Source of the DNA: Moraxellaceae bacterium
Lineage (GTDB): Bacteria; Pseudomonadota; Gammaproteobacteria; Pseudomonadales; Moraxellaceae
Direction: 5' to 3'
Assembly: GCA_030684415.1 (NCBI GenBank)
Contig: JAUXNL010000578.1
Coordinates: 1 to 11,665, forward strand
Length of the DNA stretch: 11,665 nucleotides
Positions 5,315-11,665 of the stretch are shown here, piece by piece (position 1 is the first letter of the stretch; every line of letters begins with the position of its first letter). The notes under the pieces are model-generated. The model was given only the letters and a program-made list of their open reading frames with translations. It was not told the DNA's origin and ran no database searches. Made by a program: the position numbers and the translations under genes.

Positions 5315-8300
5315 ATGGATGATTTGAAAAGTATGCTGCATTTTTTGAAAAAGCTGTTTGCAACAGCCTGCTGCCCAGGACTGCCGAACCTTGTGTTCGC
5401 GGCATTCCTGGGCAGCGGGTTGCTGACGTTGGCTGTGCCTGCGTCAGCCGCAATAGTCAATAACACGGCTACCGCCGCATATATTGATACGACCGTCGGT
5501 GGGGCGGGTAGTGTCGTTGTTTCCTCCAACACCACCACCCTGAACACGGTGCCCCCGCCAACTCCAAGTGTGGTGACGTTCTACCAATTTGTTCCTTCGC
5601 TTTCTTCTGGCCGTCCGGGCAATGTTTTCTTTCCGTTTGACGGTAGCCAGTACGACGATGGTGGTATTGGCAACTTCCAGTTCCTTCCCGGTCCGCTGGA
5701 TCTGAGCGGCAGTCCGGTATCGCTGGCAGGGCCGGTGGAAGTGCGTCCGACGCGTGTGTTCCATGTCGGCGAGCCTGTATTCATCACCCTGGCCGACGGC
5801 AATCGCAATACCGATCCGACTGTGCGCGAGTACATTGAAGTCCGGGTCACGACTTGGCGTAAGGTGAATATAGAAGATAGGGTCACGGTGCTGTACGACA
5901 CGGAAATCCTGCGTCTGCTGGAAACCGGGCCCAACACCGGTATTTTTGCCGCCGTGGTACAGAGTACGCGCGATCCGGCGACGAGTTATGACGGCAGCTT
6001 GTCGCTGGATACCGACACTCAGATCCGAGTGAATTATCAGGATATTTACTACCCGACCGATGTGTCGCAGGCACAAGTGCTGGTCGACCCGTTCGGTGTG
6101 GTGTTTGACTCCGATACCGGGGCCCCCATCGACGGCGCCACGGTCACAATCCTCACTGCTGATGGTCAGCCGGTCAGGGTGTTCGGCGATGATGGTGCCA
6201 GTTGTTATCCGTCCACAGTGGTCACCGGCGTTGACTTCATAAACAACACGCCAGTTCCGGACTGTGTCGGGCCTTTGGATGGACAACTGTACGATGTGCC
6301 CAAAGGCGGCTTCCGCTTCCCCTTCGTGGCGCCTGGCAACTATCGCTTCGTGGTGACGCCGCCGGCCGGCTATACCGTGCCATCGACGGTGACGCCAGCC
6401 GAGTTGCAGGCCAATCCCGCTACCAGCATTTATGCCATCGAAACAGGCTCTTACACTGACGTATTCGAGGTGTTGCCCGGCCCTGCGCTGAACATCGACA
6501 TTCCGGCAGATCCTTCCGGCGGTGGCTTGTTCTTGCAGAAGCTCGTCTCCCAGAACGAGGCGTCAGCGGGCGATTTCCTTCAATACCGCTTGGTGCTGCG
6601 CAATGTGGATGCGTTGCAGTCCGTGTCCAATGTGCAAATCCTCGACGTGCTGCCAGAAGGCATGCGTTATCGCGCAGGCTCGCTCTATATCGGTGGTGTG
6701 AAGCAAACGACGGATCCGGTCATCCAGCCGGATGGCCGCACCATGCTGATCAGTGTGGGTGCGCTGACGGCGGCGGGCGTCACCCCGGGGGACAGTGTGC
6801 AGGTGACCTATGTCGTGCAGCTCAGTGCTGGAGTAGTGCCCGGCCGCGCTGTGAATACGGCCAATGCCGTGGGTGACTCTGATCTCAATCCAGGGGTGCA
6901 GCTCACCTCCAACCGTGCGCAAGTGGCCGTGCAAATACGTGAGCCGTTGTTCAGCGGACGCTTCACCATCATTGGCCGTGTGTATGAAGGTGGCTGTGCC
7001 GCCGACTGGAGCAGCCTCAAGGGCGTGCCGAACGTGCGCGTCATGATGGAAGACGGCACGTATGTCATCACCGACAAAGACGGCCAGTACCATTTCGAAG
7101 CCGTGCGCCCCGGCACCCATGTCGTGCAGATTGATACCGACACCCTGCCCAAGGGTTATGAGCCGCAGTCCTGTATCGACAACACCCGCTTTGCCGGCAA
7201 TGCCATTTCGCAGTTTGTGGATGTGAAAGGCGGTGGCTTGTGGCGTGCCGATTTCCATACCCGTGCCCCGGTCGTAATCAAGCCGGTACCTGGCAAGCCG
7301 GTCGTGGCCGAGCCGGGCAAGGCGGATGTCGGCATCCGCATGAGCAGCCGTCTTGACGTGGACACCATCACCATTGCGGGTGCGCCGCCGGTGGTAAAGA
7401 AGTACAACCTGAGTGCCGAGTTCGATAGCTGCCGCGCCACACTCAAGCCGCAGGGCGAAGCCGACGTGGAGCGTCTGGCGCGCGACCTGGCCGGTCAGAC
7501 CATCGAGCGTATCGAGCTTATCGGTAATACCGATAACCAGCGCCTCTCACCGCGCTGCCAGCAGGTCTTCAAAGACAATCAGGTCTTGTCCGAGGCGCGC
7601 GCACAAACGGTAGGTGATGCACTTCAACGTCTGTTGAATCTGACGGAAGAGCAGATTGTGACCCGTGGCCAGGGTGAAACTGTGCCGGTTGCGCCCAATA
7701 ACTCGGCCGCGAACATGGCGCGTAATCGCCGCACGGAAGTGATTGTGCAGTCGCAGGCCAAGGGTGCCGTGGCCGCAAAAACCGAACAGCGCGTGCGTGC
7801 CATGGTGCATCGCATCGAGTTGGATGGCGCCGCTCCGGTGGATACGCTCAAGGTCATGGCTATGCTACCGGCCGGCAATCGTGTCGTGCCCGGCTCAGTG
7901 CTGGTCGATGGGTTGCAGGCGGATGCCCCTGAAGTTGTCGACGGTCTGGCTACCTTTACATTGGGCAAGGAAGCGCGCAGCCAGTGGCAGCGTGTGATCG
8001 AGTTCCGCACCTTGCCGCAGGCCCCTGTCCGTGCCCCTGTGCCGGTCAAGACCGCGCCGGCAAAAGCGCCGCGCTCCTATACCGTGCGTGCCCAGTTCGA
8101 TAGCTGCAGTGAAGTGCTTCAGCCTGACGGCGAAGTGGCGGTGGCACGTCTGGTGGCCGAATTGCGTGGTCGTCCTATCGAACGCATCGAGCTGGTGGGT
8201 CACTCTGATAGCCAGCGGCCGTCGGCACGCTGCATGGCTCGCTTCAAAGACAATTACAAGCTTTCCGAAGCCCGTGCGCAGACCGTCGGCAATGTGTTGG

Positions 8301-11300
8301 CCAGTCGTCTCGGTCTTGAGGCTGCACAGATTGTGGTCACCGGTCGCGGTGCGGATGAGCCGGTGGCCAGCAATGCCACGGCAGCCGGCATGGCCAGCAA
8401 CCGTCGCACCGAGGTCAAGGTTTATGAGGGCCGCGAAGGCAACGCCCCTGTTGCTGCCGGCTTTGTGGTCCCGGACGAGAGCAGGGGGCCGACGGTAGCC
8501 CGTGATGTGCTCGACAGTTGCACCACCGCCCTGCAGCAGGAAGGTTGGGATGCAGCGATGAAGCTGTCGTCCGAGTGGCGCGGCCGCGCGGCTGAAATCG
8601 CCTATGTCGAATTTGCCGGCCACACCGACAACCAGCCCTTGAATGCGTATTGCCAAGCTGAGTTCAATAGCCTCGAAGGGCTGTCCAAGGCGCGTGCGCA
8701 GGTGCTGGCCGAGTCGGTTGCCATGAATCTGGGCCTGAAGCCTGAGCAAGTGCGAGTGTTGGGAGAGGGCGATGCCAGTCCAGTGGCCGACAATGCCAAT
8801 CCGGACGAGCGCCTGCGTAACAACCGTATTGAAGTCCGTGTGGTGAAGGTTGGGGCTGCGTCTGCTCCTGCTGCGGCCGTTGCGGTGCCAGTAGAGGCAT
8901 CAGCGCCAGTGGACACGTCGGCTGGCGCTGATGCTGCGGCCTCACCGGCGGTGCCGGTGGCCGACTTGCCACCTGCCGATCTCGTGGTGTACCGCAACAG
9001 CTCCGCTGCTGTGGCCGCCGCCGCAAAGCGTGAAGCCGCGCGTCAGGCCGAGTGGGGCGCTGTGCCGTGCAAGGCTGAATCGTGGCCGCTGAAAGCACTG
9101 GCCAGCTTCCAGGCACCAGACAGCAAACGCGCCCAGACGCCTGCCGTTGAAACCGAGCTGGCCTGCCCTGGCGCGGTCGCCGCTTCTGCGGATGCCGCCC
9201 AGCCCCTGCGTGCCGAAAGTGAGCGCAAGGCAGTCACCGTCACTCTGCCAGCCGTTGCTGTGAAGCCGGTTGCCGAGCCCGCAAAACCAGTCGCTGATGG
9301 CGATCCACGCGTGCGTATCGTCGACAGTGTCGAGGCCAGCGGTGCCAACATCGATTTTGTGCAGGGGCAGAAGCCCGGCATGGAGTGGCTGTTCCCGGGT
9401 GAGAAGTACAATCCGCGTGCGCCAGCGACGCGTATTGCCATCAAGCATGCGCCGGGCCACAAAGTGGTGTTGACCAATGCAGCGGGCGACGTAATCAGTC
9501 CGCTCAATTTCGATGGCACATCCTACAACGCAGACCGGACGGTGGCCGTGAGTGTCTGGCGCGGTGTGCCCTTGGTCGAGGGGCGCAACCTCTTTACCGC
9601 CACCGTGACCAATGCTCGTGGTGATCAGGTCGGCCGCTTCACAGGGCTGGTGCATTACTCCAATACGCCGGTGCGTGCCGAGTTGGTGTCGGCGCAAAGC
9701 GTATTGGTGGCCGATGGCCGTTCACGTCCGGTTCTCGCCGTGCGCCTGCTCGACCGTGATGGCAAGCCGGTACGCGACGGCGTGACCGGCCCGCTCGAAA
9801 TCCTGGCGCCCTATCAGAGCCAGCAGCAGGCCGAGTTCGAGCAGAAGCGCCAACTGGCCGGCCTCGACCGTTTCCAGCCGCAGTACCGCGTGCAGGGTGA
9901 TGAGGGTATCGCCTATATCGAGCTCGCACCGACCACCGACTCCGGCATGGTACAAGCCAATTTCACCTTCCAGACGGGTCAGGATTCGACGCGTCGCCAG
10001 GAAATCCGTGCCTGGGTCGAGCCGCATGCGCGTGATTGGGTCGTGGTCGGTTTTGCGGAAGGCACCGTGGGCTACAACACGCTCAAGGACAATGTCCAGC
10101 CCTTGCTTGATCAGGGAATTGAAGAGGGTGGTTATGCCGATGGCCAGATCAGTCTGTATGCCAAGGGCCGTGTGCTGGGCAAGTGGCTGATGACCATGGC
10201 GTTCGACAGTGACAAGTCGGATCAGCGCGATCGCCAGCAAAGCCTGCTGGGCGTGATTGATCCGGGTCAGTACTACACCCTGTATGGTGATGGCACCGGC
10301 CAGCGTCAGGATGCCCCTAGTCAGGACAATCTGTATCTCAAGCTCGAGCGTGGCCAGTTCTATGCGCTGTTCGGCGACTACGAGACCGGCCTGAACCAGA
10401 CCCAGCTCATGCGCTACAGCCGCACCCTCAATGGTATCAAGAGCGAAAAGGGCGATGGCCGGGTGCGCTTCAACGTGTTTGTCTCGGAGACGCCGCAGAA
10501 CTATGCGCGTGATGAGCGTCAGGGTAATGGTACGTCAGGGCTTTATCGCCTGTCGCAAACGGGCATCGTGCTGAACAGCGAAAAAATCCGCATCGAAACG
10601 CGCGACCGCTTGCAGAGCCAGAACATCCTGCAAAGCCGTACGCTGATCCGCCATCTGGATTACGACATCGACTACCGTGCCGGCACGCTGTTTTTCCGTG
10701 AGCCGATTCCAAGCCGTGACACCAACTTCAATCCGATTTTCATTATTGCGGAATACGAAACCCTTGGTGTTGCCTCAGAGGAATTGAATGCCGGCGGGCG
10801 TGTCGCCCTGCATACCCTGGATGACCGCGTGGCGGTGGGTGTATCGGCAATCCGGGATGAAAACCAGCAGGGTGCGACCAGCCTGGCTGGTGTAGACGTC
10901 AAGGTGAAAGTGGGGCTCGACAGTGAGTTCCGTCTGGAGTTCGCCAGCAGTGATGGCCAGCAGGGTTTGTTGAGCCCGTCGGGTAGCGCTTTCATTGCCG
11001 AGTACGAGCATCACAGTGCTGCTTTTGACTTGCTGGCGTATGCCCGTCAGCAGGAAGAGGGGTTCGGCAAGGGCCAACAGAATGTGAGTGAGGCCGGGCA
11101 GCAGAAAATGGGCGTTGAAGTTCGTCGCCATCTGGATGCCAACTGGTCACTCAAGTCGCATCTGTATGCACAGGACAATCTGGTTAACGACAACAGCCGT
11201 ATTGCCGGGATGGCCGGTGCCGAATACAAAAACAAGGATGGCGGCTTCAATTTTGGCGTGCAAAGTATCAACGATGAAGCCGGAAGTGGCGCGCTGGCAG

Positions 11301-11665
11301 GCCAGACTTTCCGTTCCGACCAGATCACGGCGGGCGCGAACCGGTATTTCTTCAATCGCAAGCTCGAGTTGAGCGCGCAAGGTGAAACGTCGCTTGGCAC
11401 CAGCAGCGAAAGTGTGGACTTCCCGGATCGCTACACCTTGGGCGCGGGCTACATGATCAACGATCATGTTCGCATGCTCGCCGCACAGGAGTTCACCGAG
11501 GGCAGCAGCTTCGATACGACGACCAGTCGTGTGGGATTCCAGGTGGTGCCATGGAAGGGCGCGCGCCTCGACAGCACACTTAACCAGAGTCAGATGAGCG
11601 AGTACGGCCCGCGCACCTTCGGCCAGTTCGGTCTGACCCAGGCCGTGCTGCTGAACAGTCGCTGG
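5315..11665 (+). CDS. Gene D: giant exported DUF11 / triple OmpA-like / barrel protein, 3'-truncated
   Basis: One frame runs without a stop for 2117 codons and off the window edge. A Sec signal peptide ends at VPASA (about residue 45). In order follow: a short NNTATAAY module like that of A and C; an unassigned beta region (about 80-255); a carboxypeptidase-regulatory-like fold (about 260-365); a DUF11 domain (402-543); a second regulatory/SdrD-B-like fold (548-640); OmpA-like domains at 697-812, 922-1037 and 1062-1177; an Ala/Pro-rich linker (1178-1329); Ig-like beta domains (about 1330-1570); and from about 1575 amphipathic strands with Tyr/Phe and polar turns, like an outer-membrane barrel. 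Outside the signal peptide there are 12 cysteines, all before residue 1285. The start is uncertain: ATG 5315 has no clear ribosome site, and ATG 5333 would give a more typical signal peptide (MLHFLKKLF). The OmpA domains should bind peptidoglycan. The overall function is unknown; similar proteins are often labelled OmpA family or DUF11 proteins. Confidence 0.9.
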   Translation, partial: MDDLKSMLHFLKKLFATACCPGLPNLVFAAFLGSGLLTLAVPASAAIVNNTATAAYIDTTVGGAGSVVVSSNTTTLNTVPPPTPSVVTFYQFVPSLSSGRPGNVFFPFDGSQYDDGGIGNFQFLPGPLDLSGSPVSLAGPVEVRPTRVFHVGEPVFITLADGNRNTDPTVREYIEVRVTTWRKVNIEDRVTVLYDTEILRLLETGPNTGIFAAVVQSTRDPATSYDGSLSLDTDTQIRVNYQDIYYPTDVSQAQVLVDPFGVVFDSDTGAPIDGATVTILTADGQPVRVFGDDGASCYPSTVVTGVDFINNTPVPDCVGPLDGQLYDVPKGGFRFPFVAPGNYRFVVTPPAGYTVPSTVTPAELQANPATSIYAIETGSYTDVFEVLPGPALNIDIPADPSGGGLFLQKLVSQNEASAGDFLQYRLVLRNVDALQSVSNVQILDVLPEGMRYRAGSLYIGGVKQTTDPVIQPDGRTMLISVGALTAAGVTPGDSVQVTYVVQLSAGVVPGRAVNTANAVGDSDLNPGVQLTSNRAQVAVQIREPLFSGRFTIIGRVYEGGCAADWSSLKGVPNVRVMMEDGTYVITDKDGQYHFEAVRPGTHVVQIDTDTLPKGYEPQSCIDNTRFAGNAISQFVDVKGGGLWRADFHTRAPVVIKPVPGKPVVAEPGKADVGIRMSSRLDVDTITIAGAPPVVKKYNLSAEFDSCRATLKPQGEADVERLARDLAGQTIERIELIGNTDNQRLSPRCQQVFKDNQVLSEARAQTVGDALQRLLNLTEEQIVTRGQGETVPVAPNNSAANMARNRRTEVIVQSQAKGAVAAKTEQRVRAMVHRIELDGAAPVDTLKVMAMLPAGNRVVPGSVLVDGLQADAPEVVDGLATFTLGKEARSQWQRVIEFRTLPQAPVRAPVPVKTAPAKAPRSYTVRAQFDSCSEVLQPDGEVAVARLVAELRGRPIERIELVGHSDSQRPSARCMARFKDNYKLSEARAQTVGNVLASRLGLEAAQIVVTGRGADEPVASNATAAGMASNRRTEVKVYEGREGNAPVAAGFVVPDESRGPTVARDVLDSCTTALQQEGWDAAMKLSSEWRGRAAEIAYVEFAGHTDNQPLNAYCQAEFNSLEGLSKARAQVLAESVAMNLGLKPEQVRVLGEGDASPVADNANPDERLRNNRIEVRVVKVGAASAPAAAVAVPVEASAPVDTSAGADAAASPAVPVADLPPADLVVYRNSSAAVAAAAKREAARQAEWGAVPCKAESWPLKALASFQAPDSKRAQTPAVETELACPGAVAASADAAQPLRAESERKAVTVTLPAVAVKPVAEPAKPVADGDPRVRIVDSVEASGANIDFVQGQKPGMEWLFPGEKYNPRAPATRIAIKHAPGHKVVLTNAAGDVISPLNFDGTSYNADRTVAVSVWRGVPLVEGRNLFTATVTNARGDQVGRFTGLVHYSNTPVRAELVSAQSVLVADGRSRPVLAVRLLDRDGKPVRDGVTGPLEILAPYQSQQQAEFEQKRQLAGLDRFQPQYRVQGDEGIAYIELAPTTDSGMVQANFTFQTGQDSTRRQEIRAWVEPHARDWVVVGFAEGTVGYNTLKDNVQPLLDQGIEEGGYADGQISLYAKGRVLGKWLMTMAFDSDKSDQRDRQQSLLGVIDPGQYYTLYGDGTGQRQDAPSQDNLYLKLERGQFYALFGDYETGLNQTQLMRYSRTLNGIKSEKGDGRVRFNVFVSETPQNYARDERQGNGTSGLYRLSQTGIVLNSEKIRIETRDRLQSQNILQSRTLIRHLDYDIDYRAGTLFFREPIPSRDTNFNPIFIIAEYETLGVASEELNAGGRVALHTLDDRVAVGVSAIRDENQQGATSLAGVDVKVKVGLDSEFRLEFASSDGQQGLLSPSGSAFIAEYEHHSAAFDLLAYARQQEEGFGKGQQNVSEAGQQKMGVEVRRHLDANWSLKSHLYAQDNLVNDNSRIAGMAGAEYKNKDGGFNFGVQSINDEAGSGALAGQTFRSDQITAGANRYFFNRKLELSAQGETSLGTSSESVDFPDRYTLGAGYMINDHVRMLAAQEFTEGSSFDTTTSRVGFQVVPWKGARLDSTLNQSQMSEYGPRTFGQFGLTQAVLLNSRW
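6518..6943 (+). other. DUF11 domain within protein D
   Basis: Residues 402-543 of D carry the DUF11 pattern: a first strand with LFLQKLVS, then AGDFLQYRLVLRNVD, then LDVLPEGMRYRAGSLYIGG, and a final strand before RAVNTANAVGD. This is the same fold as the DUF11 domains of A, B and C, which supports a shared structure or direct contact. The domain boundaries are estimates by eye. Confidence 0.75.
7403..7750 (+). repeat. OmpA-like domain 1 of protein D
   Basis: Residues 697-812 have the OmpA C-terminal pattern: an AEFDSC strand, a helix, IERIELIGNTD, LSEARAQTV, a helix, a GQGE strand and NRRTEV. Asp740 and Arg762 align with the diaminopimelate-binding pair known from Acinetobacter OmpA. The spacing is 22 residues instead of the usual 15 because of an insert. 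Cys706 and Cys748 are a likely disulfide pair. Confidence 0.85.
8078..8425 (+). repeat. OmpA-like domain 2 of protein D
   Basis: Residues 922-1037 repeat domain 1 closely: AQFDSC, IERIELVGHSD, LSEARAQTV and NRRTEV. The peptidoglycan-binding pair is Asp965/Arg987 and the cysteines are Cys931/Cys973. All spacings equal those of domain 1, so the two arose by duplication within the gene. Confidence 0.87.
8498..8845 (+). repeat. OmpA-like domain 3 of protein D, more diverged
   Basis: Residues 1062-1177 keep FAGHTD, LSKARAQ and NNRIEVRV, with Asp1105/Arg1127 again 22 apart and Cys1069/Cys1113. The first strand has lost the Phe (VLDSC) and the helix region differs, so this copy is older or under other constraints than copies 1 and 2. 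Confidence 0.82.
8846..9301 (+). other. Ala/Pro-rich linker in protein D
   Basis: Residues 1178-1329 are dominated by Ala, Val, Pro and Lys and are probably disordered. They hold one cysteine pair (Cys1252, Cys1284). The linker separates the OmpA domains from the Ig-like and barrel parts and could span the space between peptidoglycan and outer membrane. Confidence 0.6.

Noticed and set aside
4492..5547. 351-codon open frame on the minus strand across the C-D gap
   Set aside because: It lies opposite two well-supported + strand genes. Its product is low-complexity with no domain pattern, and it has no ribosome-binding site. Long antisense frames are expected in GC-rich coding DNA.
7895..8749. 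284-codon minus-strand frame (and similar ones at 5444-6286, 6563-7258 and 8942-9697)
   Set aside because: All are antisense to gene D and rich in His, Arg and Gly, as expected of a shadow frame. D itself shows clear domains throughout.

Overview
The window looks like chromosomal DNA of a moderately GC-rich Gram-negative bacterium, most likely a gammaproteobacterium. The reasons are OmpA-like peptidoglycan-binding domains, an apparent outer-membrane barrel, a Crp/Vfr-type operator and a hybrid sensor kinase of a type common in that class. I cannot name a genus with confidence. All real genes are on the + strand. There are no tRNAs, rRNAs, insertion sequences or CRISPR arrays that I can see.

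Layout: (1) 2-1768 is the 3' part of a membrane-bound hybrid histidine kinase (membrane segments, HisKA, HATPase, receiver, C-terminal helical module). (2) 1769-2148 is a non-coding region, AT-rich in its first half, with a stem-loop after the kinase gene and a perfect TGTGA-N6-TCACA Crp/Vfr box at 2015-2030. (3) 2149-5184 holds three genes for exported DUF11-like (conserved repeat domain) proteins of 341, 161 and 381 residues, called A, B and C here. (4) From 5315 to the window end runs gene D, one uninterrupted reading frame of at least 2117 codons. It encodes a very large exported multidomain protein: signal peptide, short N-terminal module like that of A and C, two carboxypeptidase-regulatory-like folds, a DUF11 domain, three OmpA-like domains, an Ala/Pro-rich linker, Ig-like beta domains and an outer-membrane-barrel-like C-terminal part cut by the window edge.

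Genes A-D share strand, spacing (130-230 bp gaps), signal peptides and related domains, so they probably form one transcription unit or regulon, possibly controlled from the Crp/Vfr box. Each gap within the cluster carries strong RNA stem-loops with no good T-tract. This suggests partial termination, processing or mRNA stabilisation that sets different protein levels. A working model (inference) is that D anchors to peptidoglycan and the outer membrane and that A, B and C are partner or cargo proteins of a cell-surface structure. Such DUF11/OmpA/barrel proteins occur in genomes, but I know of no defined function for this cluster. It is the best candidate here for an undescribed system.
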